Assembly (NCBI RefSeq): GCF_021352225.1
Contig: NZ_JAAUVI010000008.1
Location: 1-64,000, forward strand
Source of the DNA: Methylobacterium sp. C25
GTDB lineage: Bacteria; Pseudomonadota; Alphaproteobacteria; Rhizobiales; Beijerinckiaceae
DNA length: 64,000 nt
Direction: 5' to 3'
The notes beneath the pieces are model-generated. The model made no database searches and was not told the origin of the DNA. It saw only the letters and a list, made by a program, of their open reading frames with translations. Positions 33,494-43,194 of the stretch are shown here, in pieces. The first letter of the stretch is position 1. Every line of letters begins with the position of its first letter. Made by a program: the position numbers and the translations under genes.

Positions 33494-35290
33494 TCATTTT
33501 CCAGCGCGCGGCGGCCGACCGCCGCCACCGCCACGAGAGCCGCCGGGCTTACCACCGAACCCGCCCGGCCGACCGCCGGGCTTGCCGCCCTTGAAGCCGC
33601 CACCGGGACGGCCACCAGCCTTGAAGCCACCGCCGCCCGGGCGATCACCGCCTCCGGCCTTGAAGCCGCGGCCGCCTGCGGGCTTGTCTGCGCGGGCACC
33701 ACCGCCGGGGGGGCGCTCGGCTCGGCCGGCACCGGGTCGACCCGTGCCGTCCCGCGGCCCAGACCTGTGTGCACGCTGATCATGTTCACGATAGGCACGC
33801 GGGTCATCGCCACGACCTGCGGCATCGTCTTGTCGGCTGCGACCCGTGGAGCGTGGCCGCAAACCGTCGCGGAATCCGCCCGGACGCTCGCCGGACTGCG
33901 GCCGATCCCGCGGCGGACCGCGGCGCTCGCCGCGATCCTCGAAGCGGTCGCCGCGCGGCGCCGAGTCGCCATCCCGACGGGGCGGGCGCGCGTCGGAACG
34001 GGGGCCGCGGCGGTCGTCGGAGCCCTGGGGGCGCTCTTCCGCCGTGCGGAAGCGGACGCGGCGATGCGGCTCGGGGGCGGGTTGCTCCGGGCTCGGCTGC
34101 AGGCGCTCGACCAGGACGCGGCGGTCGCCCGACTTGATGGCGCCGACGCGCTCGCGGCCGCGCTCGGCCGCCGCCTCGCGGGAGATCCGCGGATCGCTGC
34201 CCCGGCGCGGGATCTTGGTGCCGTGGGGACGCTCGGCGCCGTCGTCGGCGCGCCAGATCGACTGGCGTGGGCCGGCGCTCATGCCGCCGGTGGGGACGCG
34301 GGCCGGTGCGGCCGGGCGGGAGGGACTGCGGCTCGGGCGGCCGTCACCGCCGCGCGGGGCAGGCCGCGAGGAGGCGGAGGCCGGCTTGCGGGGCTTGGCG
34401 GACGGATCGCGCTGGGAGTCCGCAGCGGGCTTCTTCGGCTTACCGAAGGGCGCGATCGGCTCCCGGGTCGGGCTCTCGAAATCGACGCCGGCCTGCTCGG
34501 CGAGCGTCTTGCCGAGCTGCTCCTTCAGGACCTTGGTGCGAATCTCCTCGACCAGTCCGACCTCGAGGTCGCCGAGCTGGAAGGGGCCGAAGGAGAGCCG
34601 GATCAGCCGGTTCACCGAAAGGCCGAGATGCTCGAGGATGCGCTTGACCTCGCGGTTCTTGCCCTCGCGCAGGCCCAGCGTCAGCCAGACGTTGTCGCTC
34701 TGCGCCCGGTCGAGGCTCGCCTCCACGGGCCCGTATTCCATGCCGTCGATGGTGACGCCCTTGCGGAGCTTGTCGAGCTCCGGCTGGGTGATCTCGCCGA
34801 AGGCGCGCACGCGGTACTTGCGCAGCCAGCCGGTATCGGGATGGGCGATGACCTTGGCGAGGCCGCCATCGTTGGTGAGGAGCAGCAGCCCTTCGGTGTT
34901 GATGTCGAGCCGGCCGACGGCGACGACGCGCGGCAGATCCTCCGGCAGCCCGTCGAACACCGTCTGGCGCCCTTCCGGGTCACGTGCGGTGGTGACGACG
35001 CCCCGCGGCTTGTGCAGGACCCAGAGCCGCGTGCGCTCGCGGGCCGGCAGCGGCTCGCCGTCGACGGTGATCCGATCCTTGTCGGTCACGTTGATCGCGG
35101 GCGAGGTCAGGACCTTGCCGTTCAGGTTGACCCGGCCGGCCTCGATCATCGCCTCGGCGTCGCGGCGCGACGCGAGGCCGGCGCGGGCGATCGCCTTGGC
35201 GATCCGCTCGCCCTCGAAGGTTTCGGGAATGGCATCCTCGCCGCGCGGAGCTTCGGCCCCACGGGTCTCGTCGTCTGAAGTGTCGCTCAT
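33494..35290 (-). CDS. rluB: RluB/RsuA-family pseudouridine synthase with long low-complexity tail
   Basis: 598 aa; start at MSDTSDDET. An S4 RNA-binding domain (residues about 25-80: RIAKAIARAGLASRRDAEAM) precedes the RluB/RsuA catalytic domain with GRLDINTEGLLLLTNDG, whose Asp is the catalytic residue. The enzyme half ends near residue 270. The remaining about 320 residues are Arg/Gly/Pro-rich with repeated GGRPGGF and GGKPGG motifs, predicted disordered and very basic. RluB makes pseudouridine at 2605 of 23S rRNA. Tails of this kind are common in Rhizobiales homologues and probably bind RNA. Confidence 0.88.
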   Translation of the reverse strand: MSDTSDDETRGAEAPRGEDAIPETFEGERIAKAIARAGLASRRDAEAMIEAGRVNLNGKVLTSPAINVTDKDRITVDGEPLPARERTRLWVLHKPRGVVTTARDPEGRQTVFDGLPEDLPRVVAVGRLDINTEGLLLLTNDGGLAKVIAHPDTGWLRKYRVRAFGEITQPELDKLRKGVTIDGMEYGPVEASLDRAQSDNVWLTLGLREGKNREVKRILEHLGLSVNRLIRLSFGPFQLGDLEVGLVEEIRTKVLKEQLGKTLAEQAGVDFESPTREPIAPFGKPKKPAADSQRDPSAKPRKPASASSRPAPRGGDGRPSRSPSRPAAPARVPTGGMSAGPRQSIWRADDGAERPHGTKIPRRGSDPRISREAAAERGRERVGAIKSGDRRVLVERLQPSPEQPAPEPHRRVRFRTAEERPQGSDDRRGPRSDARPPRRDGDSAPRGDRFEDRGERRGPPRDRPQSGERPGGFRDGLRPRSTGRSRQDDAAGRGDDPRAYREHDQRAHRSGPRDGTGRPGAGRAERPPGGGARADKPAGGRGFKAGGGDRPGGGGFKAGGRPGGGFKGGKPGGRPGGFGGKPGGSRGGGGGRPPRAGK

Positions 35291-35405
35291 GGCGGCTGCC
35301 ATAACAGAGCGCGCGCCGCGTTACGAGACGCCAACGGCCCGGTCGGCGACACCACGGCGATGAGCCTGCTGCATGGGGCGCGTCACCAGGGCGACCCGAA
35401 CGCGA

Positions 35406-35429
35406 AAAAGGCGGCCGAAGCCGCCTTTT
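35406..35429 (-). terminator. Intrinsic terminator after the DUF1328 gene
   Basis: Stem AAAAGGCGGC (35406-35415) with GCCGCCTTTT (35420-35429), 4-nt loop; on the minus strand it is followed by TTTTTCGCG. It can also act in the other direction (plus strand ends TTTTC). Confidence 0.88.
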
Positions 35430-35453
35430 CCGTCGTCTCGCAATGTCGCTCCG

Positions 35454-35630
35454 TCAGAGCCGCGGGGCGCGTCCCCGCACGGCTCCCATGACGGCGGAGA
35501 TCAGGAACAGCGCGATCGCCACGAAGCAGATGATCTTGGCCGCTTCCATCGCAGTACCGGCGACACCGCCGAAACCGAGAACCGCCGCGATCAGTGCGAT
35601 GACGAGAAATGTGACTGCCCAACCGAGCAT
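35454..35630 (-). CDS. DUF1328-family small membrane protein
   Basis: 58 aa; start at [13 protein letters not shown] with GGAGA 5 bp upstream. Two hydrophobic helices ([20 protein letters not shown] and [18 protein letters not shown]) separated by a short loop, ending in RGRAPRL. This matches the widespread YtjA/DUF1328 mini-proteins, often induced by stress; molecular role unknown. It sits next to a CsbD-type stress gene. Confidence 0.88.
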   Translation of the reverse strand: MLGWAVTFLVIALIAAVLGFGGVAGTAMEAAKIICFVAIALFLISAVMGAVRGRAPRL

Positions 35631-35705
35631 TGTCGTCTCCTGCAAGCTTCCGGGGATTAAATTGCCAAGCTGCGTAAAACGTTCCGCAGCATCGTCGATT
35701 TTCCC

Positions 35706-35909
35706 TTAGACGCTGCGCTTAACCGCGTCTGCACCGCTTTTGACGGCATCCTTGGCGTGACCGGCAGCCTTCTGGGCATCACCCTTCAGCTCCTGCGCCT
35801 TGCCTTCGGCCTGAAGCTTCTTGTTGTCAGTAGCCTCGCCGATCTTCTGCTTGATATTACCTGCAGCCTCGTTTCCGAGACCTTTGATCTTGTCAGTTGT
35901 GCTGCTCAT
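35706..35909 (-). CDS. CsbD-family stress protein
   Basis: 67 aa from the ATG at 35909. The sequence TDKIKGLGNEAAGNIKQKIG, then AEGKAQELKGDAQKAAGHAK, is the CsbD pattern of two amphipathic helices. CsbD-like proteins are small, hydrophilic and induced by general stress in many bacteria; the mechanism is unknown. It is likely controlled together with the DUF1328 gene by the general stress response, but no consensus promoter was confirmed. Confidence 0.9.
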   Translation of the reverse strand: MSSTTDKIKGLGNEAAGNIKQKIGEATDNKKLQAEGKAQELKGDAQKAAGHAKDAVKSGADAVKRSV

Positions 35910-36052
35910 TGCAAACTCTCTCATTCATCGACAGCCAAGCCGTCTTCGTGAGAGCAACGGCGCCCGGCGCCGCAATGTTCCGTGCTTTAACATATTTGCT
36001 GCGATAGCCGGCTCGGAAGGCGGCCGGGAACCAGCACAAACGCATCGTCAGG

Positions 36053-38158
36053 TCACGCCGCCGATTTCGCCCTCGCCATGAACAGCATCTCGTTGATCTC
36101 GCTCAGCGGGCGCGGCGGGCTGAACAGATAGCCCTGGATCTCCTGGGCACCCTCGGCACGGACGGTCGCGAGCTGATCTTCCGTCTCGACGCCCTCGACC
36201 AGGGTCGTGATGCCGAGGCTCGTGCCGAGGCCGACGATGGCGCGGATGATCGCACCGGCATCCGAGCGGCCGACGGAGTCGCGCACGAAGGAACGGTCGA
36301 TCTTGATCTTGTCGAAGGGAAAGCGGCGCAGATAGCTGATCGACGAATAGCCGGTGCCGAAATCGTCCATCGAGATGCGCACACCGAGGCGGCGCAGGGT
36401 GTGAAGCGTCTCGAGATTGGCTTCCGTGTCGTCGAGCAGCACGCTCTCGGTGATCTCGAGCTCGAGCCGCGTGGCCTTGAGGCCGCTCACGGCCAGAGCC
36501 ATCAGGACCGTCTGCGCGAAGGTGCGATTGCGGAGCTGGATCGCCGAGACGTTGACGGCGACGCTGATGTCGTCGGGCAGGGTGGCGGCGTCGCGGCAGG
36601 CCTGGTTGAGCACCCAATCGCCAAGCGGCACGATGAGTCCCGTCTCCTCAGCGAGCGGGATGAAGACGGCGGGGCTGATCAGGCCGCGCTCGGGATGGCG
36701 CCAGCGTACCAGAGCCTCGACGCCCTTGATCCGATTGCGGTCGAGATCGACGAGCGGCTGATAATGCACCTCGAAGCGGCCGAAGGTGAGCGCCTCGCGC
36801 AGTTCCCGCTCCAGCAGGGTGCGCTCGCGGGCGGTCTCGTCCATCTGCGGCTCGAACAGACAATGAGCGCCGCGGCCAGCGGCCTTGGCCTCGTACAGCG
36901 CCATGTCGGCATTCTTGAGCAGCCGCTCGATGTCGTGGCCCTCGCCATCGGCGAAGGCGATGCCGATGCTCATGCCGATCTCGATGGTGAGTCCGTTCAG
37001 CTCGTAGGGCTCGCTGACCACCGCGATCAGACGCTCGGCCAGGCCGACCGCGCCGGCCCGATCGTCGACACGGTGCAGCACCGCGAACTCGTCGCCGCCG
37101 AGCCGGGCGACCACGTCGCGGCTGCGGACATGGCTGCGCAGACGATCGGCGACGGCGCGAAGAAGGCAGTCGCCCAGGGCGTGGCCGTAGCTGTCGTTGA
37201 CGGGTTTGAACCGGTCGAGATCGAGGCAGAGCACTGCGAGCGTCCGGCCGTCGCCGGTCTGGCCCATCATCTCGATGCCGATCTCGCGCACGGAGGAGCG
37301 GTTCGGCAGGTCGGTGAGGGCGTCGTGGCGCGCCATGTGGATGATGCGGGCCTCGTTGCGGCGCCGCTCCGTCACGTCCTCGAACGTCGCGACCCAGCCG
37401 CCACCGGCCATCGTGCGATGCGTCGCAGAGACGACGCGGCCGTCGGCCAGCTCGCGCAGGACGGACCTGGCATTCTCGCCGGTGAGCGAGGTGCGGGTGC
37501 CCTCGCTGACCGAATCCACGGTGGCGCCGGACTTGTAGCGCTTCAGCGAGACGAGAAGCTCGATGATCTCGCGCTGGGTCATGCCGATGCTGATGGCACC
37601 GTCGTCGAGGCCGAAGATCTCGAGGTAGCGGCGGTTCCAGACCACGAGGCGGGCCTGCGCATCGAACATGCACAGGCCCTGCGTCATGTTCTCCAAAGCC
37701 GCGTCGAAGCGTCGGTTCTGCTCGATGAGTTGCGCGTTCGCGCTCTGGATCTGGGTGTGCGCGGCGGCGAGCGCGCGGCGGGTGCGGTGTTGATCGCTGA
37801 CATCGCTCCCCACGCCGCGATAACCGAGGAAGCTGCCGTCGGGCGCAAAGAGCGGGCGACCGCTGATCTCATACCAGCGCGGCGTCCCGTCGGGGTGCCG
37901 AAACGCATAGACTCGATTGCGAAACGGCCGCCTCGCGGTCATCGCATCCGAAACCGCTCGCAAGCTGTAGACTTGATCGTCCAAGCCCTCGTCGTCGACG
38001 GCGAAGGCGTCACGGGTCCGGCCGATCATGGCGGAAGCAGGCAGACCCAGGAAGCGCTCGGCCTCGGCCGAAATATGCGTGAAGCGTCCGTCCTGGTCGG
38101 TCTCCCAGAGCCAGTCGGATGAGATCTGCGCGACTTCGTCGAGAGCGTGCAAAGGCAT
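36053..38158 (-). CDS. PAS-GGDEF-EAL cyclic-di-GMP protein
   Basis: 701 aa; start at MPLHALDEV, which directly precedes the first PAS domain (DWLWETDQDGRFTHISAEAE). A second PAS-type segment (LENMTQGLCMFDAQARLVVW) is near 160. GGDEF domain: TDLPNRSS, then ARLGGDEFAVL with an intact GGDEF. EAL domain: VEALVRWRHPERGLI and MDDFGTGYSS, with the main catalytic residues kept. So it could both make and degrade c-di-GMP. No transmembrane helices; the signal should be cytosolic. Confidence 0.92.
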   Translation of the reverse strand: MPLHALDEVAQISSDWLWETDQDGRFTHISAEAERFLGLPASAMIGRTRDAFAVDDEGLDDQVYSLRAVSDAMTARRPFRNRVYAFRHPDGTPRWYEISGRPLFAPDGSFLGYRGVGSDVSDQHRTRRALAAAHTQIQSANAQLIEQNRRFDAALENMTQGLCMFDAQARLVVWNRRYLEIFGLDDGAISIGMTQREIIELLVSLKRYKSGATVDSVSEGTRTSLTGENARSVLRELADGRVVSATHRTMAGGGWVATFEDVTERRRNEARIIHMARHDALTDLPNRSSVREIGIEMMGQTGDGRTLAVLCLDLDRFKPVNDSYGHALGDCLLRAVADRLRSHVRSRDVVARLGGDEFAVLHRVDDRAGAVGLAERLIAVVSEPYELNGLTIEIGMSIGIAFADGEGHDIERLLKNADMALYEAKAAGRGAHCLFEPQMDETARERTLLERELREALTFGRFEVHYQPLVDLDRNRIKGVEALVRWRHPERGLISPAVFIPLAEETGLIVPLGDWVLNQACRDAATLPDDISVAVNVSAIQLRNRTFAQTVLMALAVSGLKATRLELEITESVLLDDTEANLETLHTLRRLGVRISMDDFGTGYSSISYLRRFPFDKIKIDRSFVRDSVGRSDAGAIIRAIVGLGTSLGITTLVEGVETEDQLATVRAEGAQEIQGYLFSPPRPLSEINEMLFMARAKSAA

Positions 38159-38368
38159 GGAACATCCGCGAATGACAACGCAATCTGCGATAGAACAGTT
38201 AAGAAAAAATCTTGCACAAGTAGTGAGCAGATTGCACTTCAAATCATCGATCCGCCTTCATCCGAGCCAACAGACGATCATCTCCGAAGCAAAGGCGGTC
38301 ACTCGAACGAAGCTCGACAGGTCAAAGTCGGAACGACATTTTGCAGGAATGCCGGAGGCGATCACAAC

Positions 38369-39292
38369 ATGACCGAAGATGTCGCGACAAATCTGTTTCC
38401 CAATTTCGAAGCGTTGTGGATCGACACGCCGTCCGGCCGCTGGTTCGCCCGGGCAGGCGGCCCCGTGGATGCGCCACCGCTGCTTCTGCTGCACGGCTTC
38501 CCGCAGACGCACGCCATGTGGAACCCGATCGCCGGAAAGCTCGCCGAGCATCGCCGGGTGATCTGCCTCGATCTGCGGGGATATGGCTGGACGGACGCGC
38601 CGAGGGGCGAGCCGGACCACTCGACTTACGCCAAGCGCACCATCGGCAAGGACATCATCGCGCTGATGGAGCAGATTGGCCACGTCCATTTCGCCATCGC
38701 AGGCCATGACCGCGGCGCCCGCGTCGCCTACCGCCTCGCCCTCGACCATCCCCAACGCGTCGAGCGGCTCGCCCTGCTCGACATCGTGCCGACCGCCATC
38801 CAGTGGCAGCGGATCGAGGCGAAGCCCGGCAGCAACCCGCACTGGTCTTTCCTCGCCAAGCCCGCGCCGGAGCCGGAGCGCACGATCGGCCAGGATCCGG
38901 ACGGCTATTTCGAAGGCCTGCTGACGCAGTGGAATGCGGCGCATGACCTCTCGGTCTTCGCTCCGGCCGCGCTGGAGCTCTACCGGCAGAGCTGGAACGT
39001 GCCCGAGCGCATCCACGCCATGTGCGAGGATTACCGCGCAGGCGGCCCCGACGGTCCGGACCGGGCGGCCGACAAAGCCGACCTCGCGGCCAACAAGACG
39101 CTGGCCATGCCGGTGCTCGTCTTCGCGAGCCAGCATTATCTCGACAAGAACAAGCCGGAGCCCGCGCTCACCGTCTGGCAGCAGACCTTCGCGCCGAAGG
39201 CCACCGGCCTGTCGCTCGATTGCGGGCACTTCGTCGTCGAGGAGAAGCCGGCGGAGGTGCTGGCGGCGCTGCGGGAGTTTCTGCTCCGCTGA
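38369..39292 (+). CDS. Alpha/beta hydrolase, haloacetate dehalogenase-like
   Basis: 307 aa with GGAGG upstream. The nucleophile elbow is GHDRGARVAYRLALDHP with Asp as nucleophile, as in fluoroacetate/haloacetate dehalogenases and epoxide hydrolases. LLLLHGFPQTHAMW gives the oxyanion region and CGHFVVEEKP the catalytic His. The D-R-G-A-R string and the following LDIVPT match haloacetate dehalogenases best. Substrate not proven; it may be another soluble epoxide hydrolase-like enzyme. Confidence 0.85.
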   Translation: MTEDVATNLFPNFEALWIDTPSGRWFARAGGPVDAPPLLLLHGFPQTHAMWNPIAGKLAEHRRVICLDLRGYGWTDAPRGEPDHSTYAKRTIGKDIIALMEQIGHVHFAIAGHDRGARVAYRLALDHPQRVERLALLDIVPTAIQWQRIEAKPGSNPHWSFLAKPAPEPERTIGQDPDGYFEGLLTQWNAAHDLSVFAPAALELYRQSWNVPERIHAMCEDYRAGGPDGPDRAADKADLAANKTLAMPVLVFASQHYLDKNKPEPALTVWQQTFAPKATGLSLDCGHFVVEEKPAEVLAALREFLLR

Positions 39293-39296
39293 CGGC

Positions 39297-39743
39297 TCAA
39301 TCCCGTCGAGCCTGGAAAAAATCCTTGAGCAGCGCCGCCGCCTCCGCCTCGCGAAGCCCCCCATAGACATCCGGAGCGTGGTGGCAGGTCGGCTGATTGA
39401 AGACGCGCGGCCCGCGTTCGACGCCACCGCCCTTCGGGTCGGAGGCGCCGTAATAGAGCCGGCGGATGCGGGCGAAGGAGATCGCGCCCGCGCACATCGG
39501 GCAGGGTTCGAGGGTCACGTAGAGGTCGCAGCCCGTCAGCCGTTCGTCGCCGAGGGCGGCGCAGGCCGCGCGGATCGCCAGGATCTCGGCATGGGCCGTG
39601 GGATCATGCAGCGCGCGCGGCCGGTTGCCGGCGACCGCCAGCACGACGCCATCGCGGACCACGGCCGCGCCGACCGGCACCTCGCCGAGCGCAGCGGCCT
39701 CGCGGGCGGCGTCGAAGGCGAGGTCGAGCGGGTCCGCGCTCAC
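39297..39743 (-). CDS. tadA: tRNA-specific adenosine deaminase
   Basis: 148 aa. Zinc and catalytic motif THAEILAIRAA near residue 51 (HAE) and PCPMCAGAI near 81 (PCxxC) identify a nucleoside deaminase of the TadA type. It converts A34 to inosine in tRNA-Arg(ACG). Convergent with the dehalogenase-like gene, with only 4 bp between stops, and 7 bp after purD. Confidence 0.93.
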   Translation of the reverse strand: MSADPLDLAFDAAREAAALGEVPVGAAVVRDGVVLAVAGNRPRALHDPTAHAEILAIRAACAALGDERLTGCDLYVTLEPCPMCAGAISFARIRRLYYGASDPKGGGVERGPRVFNQPTCHHAPDVYGGLREAEAAALLKDFFQARRD

Positions 39744-39750
39744 CGTCGCC

Positions 39751-41031
39751 TCAGATGCCGTGGCCTTCGACCTCGCGGGTCACCGCGCGACGGCCGATAT
39801 CGCTGCGGCAGAACCCCTCGGGCCAATCGATCCGGGCGATGGCGGCATAGGCGCGGGCCTGGGCCTCGAGCACGCTGCTGCCGGTGGCGGTGACGGCGAG
39901 CACGCGCCCGCCATCGGCGACGAGCCGGTCGCCCTCACGGCGGGTGCCAGCATGGAAGACGATGACGTCGTCCGCCCCGGCCTCGGCAACGCCGCGGATC
40001 TGCGAGCCGCGCACGACGGTCCCGGGATAGCCGGCAGCCGCCATCACCACGGTGAGCGCAGCGAGACCGTCGTCGAACCCGATCGAAACGGCGGAGAGAT
40101 CGCCGTCACAGGCTGCGATCAGCGCGGGCACGAGGTCGCCGGTGAGGCGCGGCATCAGCACCTGCGCCTCCGGATCGCCGAAGCGGGTATTGTACTCGAT
40201 GAGCCGCGGGCCATCCGCCGTCAGCATCAGCCCGGCATAGAGGATGCCGGTGAAGGGCGTGCCGCGCTCGGCCATGCCGCGCAGCGTCGGGGCGATGATG
40301 CGCTCCATCACCTCCGCCTCGAGCGCCGGCGTGACGATCGTCGCGGGCGAATAGGCGCCCATGCCGCCGGTATTCGGCCCACGGTCGCCGTCGAAGGCGC
40401 GCTTGTGGTCCTGGGCGGTCCCGATCGGAACGGCGCGGGTGCCGTCGCACAGCGCGAAGAAGCTCGCCTCCTCGCCGAACATGCATTCTTCGATGACGAG
40501 GGCGGCACCCGGCGCGTCGAGGACGTTGCGCACGGCAGCCTCCGCCTCGCGCAGGCTCTCGGCGACGACGACGCCCTTGCCGGCCGCCAGGCCATCCGCC
40601 TTCACGACGATCGGTGCGCCATGCTCGCGCAGATAGGCCAGCGCCGGCTCGACCTCGGTGAAGCGGGCAAAGCCGGCGGTCGGGATGCCGTATTCGGCGC
40701 AGAGCTCCTTGGTGAAGCCCTTGGATCCCTCGAGCTGCGCGGCGGCGCGGGTCGGCCCGAAGGCGCGGATGCCGGCGGCCTGGAGATCGTCGACGAGCCC
40801 GGCGACGAGGGGCACTTCCGGCCCGACCACGACGAGGCCGATCGTCTCGCTGCGGCAGAACTCCACGACCGCCGCATGGTCGGTGACCTTGAGGTCGGGC
40901 AGGTTGGTGCCGTGCGCGGCGGTGCCGGGATTGCCGGGCGCCGTGAACAGGCGGTCGCAGAGCGGGGATTTCGAGATCGCCCAGGCGAGCGCGTGCTCGC
41001 GCCCGCCGGAGCCGATGAGCAGGATGTTCAT
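39751..41031 (-). CDS. purD: Phosphoribosylamine-glycine ligase
   Basis: 426 aa. Starts [19 protein letters not shown], the PurD signature; ATP-grasp elements [20 protein letters not shown] and [18 protein letters not shown] follow. Catalyses the second step of de novo purine synthesis, ATP-dependent ligation of glycine to phosphoribosylamine. It is followed closely by tadA on the same strand. Confidence 0.96.
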   Translation of the reverse strand: MNILLIGSGGREHALAWAISKSPLCDRLFTAPGNPGTAAHGTNLPDLKVTDHAAVVEFCRSETIGLVVVGPEVPLVAGLVDDLQAAGIRAFGPTRAAAQLEGSKGFTKELCAEYGIPTAGFARFTEVEPALAYLREHGAPIVVKADGLAAGKGVVVAESLREAEAAVRNVLDAPGAALVIEECMFGEEASFFALCDGTRAVPIGTAQDHKRAFDGDRGPNTGGMGAYSPATIVTPALEAEVMERIIAPTLRGMAERGTPFTGILYAGLMLTADGPRLIEYNTRFGDPEAQVLMPRLTGDLVPALIAACDGDLSAVSIGFDDGLAALTVVMAAAGYPGTVVRGSQIRGVAEAGADDVIVFHAGTRREGDRLVADGGRVLAVTATGSSVLEAQARAYAAIARIDWPEGFCRSDIGRRAVTREVEGHGI

Positions 41032-41118
41032 GCCCCTCCCATCGTCGAAAACGGCGGGCGGGGCAAAGCCTGATTGCGCCGGGACGGGCCTCCGTCCACG
41101 GCAGAGCCGGGTCTCGGG

Positions 41119-41853
41119 TCAGGCCTTCGGCTTGTTGACGAGGGCCGGCTCGGCACTGTTGCGCTCCGGAAAGAGCTGCTGGAACGCGCGCAGCTTCGGG
41201 GCATCGTTGACGACGATGTATCCGGCATCCGGGTTCAGGGCCATGTAGTCCTGGTGGTAGTCCTCGGCCGCGTAGAAGGTCGCGCCGGGCTCGATCTTGG
41301 TGGCGATCGGCCGCGAGAACGCCTTGGCCGCATCGAGTTGGGCGATGTAGGCCTTGGCGACCTTGGCCTGGTCGGCATCGGCCGGGAAGATCGCGGAGCG
41401 GTACTGCGTGCCGCTATCCGGCCCCTGGCGGTTCACCTCAGTCGGGTCGAGCGCCACGGAGAAGAAGATCTGCAGGAGCTGGTCGTAGCGGACCTGCGAC
41501 GGATCGTAGGTGATCTTCACCGACTCGGCATGGCCGGAGCGGCCGCGCCCGACCGTATTATAGTTGGCGGTCTCGCGGCTGCCGCCGGCATATCCGGAGA
41601 CGGCCTGCTTCACGCCCTTCACGTGCTGGAAGACGCCCTGGATACCCCAGAAGCAGCCGCCGGCCAGCGTCGCGGTCTGCAGCTTTCCGGGGGCCTCGCT
41701 GGACTTCATCGCGGCATCGGGCAGGCGCTGGCCGGCCTCTTCCGCATAGGCCATGCCATGCGGCAGCGAGACCGTGGCGAGCAGGCCGCCCGTCGCGCCG
41801 ATGGCGAGGGTCCAGCCGAGGGCGGCGGATCGCAGGAACTTGGAGACGATCAT
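41119..41853 (-). CDS. msrA: Peptide methionine sulfoxide reductase MsrA, exported
   Basis: 244 aa, longer than cytosolic MsrA because of a signal or anchor (SAALGWTLAIGATGGLLATV) at the N-terminus. The catalytic GGCFWGIQG near residue 66 and GHAESVKITYDP follow, with the C-terminal AEDYHQDYMALNP. It reduces S-sulfoxides of methionine. With the adjacent exported msrB it forms a cell-envelope repair pair. There are 33 bp between the two genes. Confidence 0.93.
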   Translation of the reverse strand: MIVSKFLRSAALGWTLAIGATGGLLATVSLPHGMAYAEEAGQRLPDAAMKSSEAPGKLQTATLAGGCFWGIQGVFQHVKGVKQAVSGYAGGSRETANYNTVGRGRSGHAESVKITYDPSQVRYDQLLQIFFSVALDPTEVNRQGPDSGTQYRSAIFPADADQAKVAKAYIAQLDAAKAFSRPIATKIEPGATFYAAEDYHQDYMALNPDAGYIVVNDAPKLRAFQQLFPERNSAEPALVNKPKA

Positions 41854-41886
41854 CGGGATCTCCTGGGAAATGAGGGACGAGACGGC

Positions 41887-42357
<471 letters not shown>

Positions 42358-42548
42358 GGGCGCTGCTCCCGAATGGAGGACGTATCGTCTCCCCATTCGT
42401 ACGGACGGCGCGCAGGTTACGTTTCGGCATCGGCCTGCGACGCGCCGCCTCGGGGATCTCTTGCAGCATAGAAGGTGGCAATCTTGGCAAGAAGCGCGGG
42501 CCCGAGGGGCACCAGGTCGCAGCCCCGGCCGTCAGTGCGAGGGCGATC

Positions 42549-43082
42549 CTATTCGCCCTGAGCGGCGGGATAGGCGGCCCTGGTCACCAGCCGATGATGG
42601 ATCATCCCGGCCGCGACGATCACCACGGCACCGAGCAGGACCGGCATCAGCAGGAATGGCCAGGATGCACCGGCCAGGATCACGACGATCGGGTCGGCAC
42701 CGGCCGGCGGATGCGTGGTGCGACTCAGGAGCATCGCGGCAATCGCGATGCCGACCCCGATCCCGAAGGCCAGGGGCGTTGGCCCGAGCAGGGTGAGGCT
42801 CGCAAGGCCGATGGCCGACGAGATCAGATGGCCGCCGATGACGTTGCGCGGCTGGGCGAGCGGGCTCTGAGGCAGGCCGAAGACCAGGACGCAACTCGCC
42901 CCGAAGGGTGCGATGAGCAACGACACGTCGAACCGGATCGTCGCCTCGGAGAGCAGGTAGATGACGAGAAAACCGCCGAGTCCCGCGAGCACGGCGGGCA
43001 GCGCGCCGAGTACGATCTTCCTGAATTCGAAGGGACCGGCTTCGGCCTCGCGGGCTGTCCGCGCGGACATCTGGCTGTTCAT
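42549..43082 (-). CDS. HPP-family membrane protein
   Basis: 177 aa with four helices: LGALPAVLAGLGGFLVIYLL, NVIGGHLISSAIGLASLTLL, AFGIGVGIAIAAMLL and a C-terminal pair. The defining motif THPPAGADP near residue 130 is present. HPP proteins are integral inner-membrane proteins; a plant/cyanobacterial member moves nitrite, but bacterial roles are mostly unknown. No link to its neighbours is evident. Confidence 0.88.
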   Translation of the reverse strand: MNSQMSARTAREAEAGPFEFRKIVLGALPAVLAGLGGFLVIYLLSEATIRFDVSLLIAPFGASCVLVFGLPQSPLAQPRNVIGGHLISSAIGLASLTLLGPTPLAFGIGVGIAIAAMLLSRTTHPPAGADPIVVILAGASWPFLLMPVLLGAVVIVAAGMIHHRLVTRAAYPAAQGE

Positions 43083-43194
43083 GGGCTGTCGATCTCATCT
43101 CCAGTCGCGAACGACTGATTTCGGACAGCGGAACGGGCAGCGGCGCTCGGCCGCCGCCCGTCGGATGCATGGGGAGATCGAGGCGCCGGTCGCC

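Noticed and set aside
33344..35278. Long open frame on the plus strand opposite the pseudouridine synthase
   Set aside because: It is antisense to a clear S4/RluB protein; its Ala/Gly/Arg-rich product reflects high GC and codon phase.
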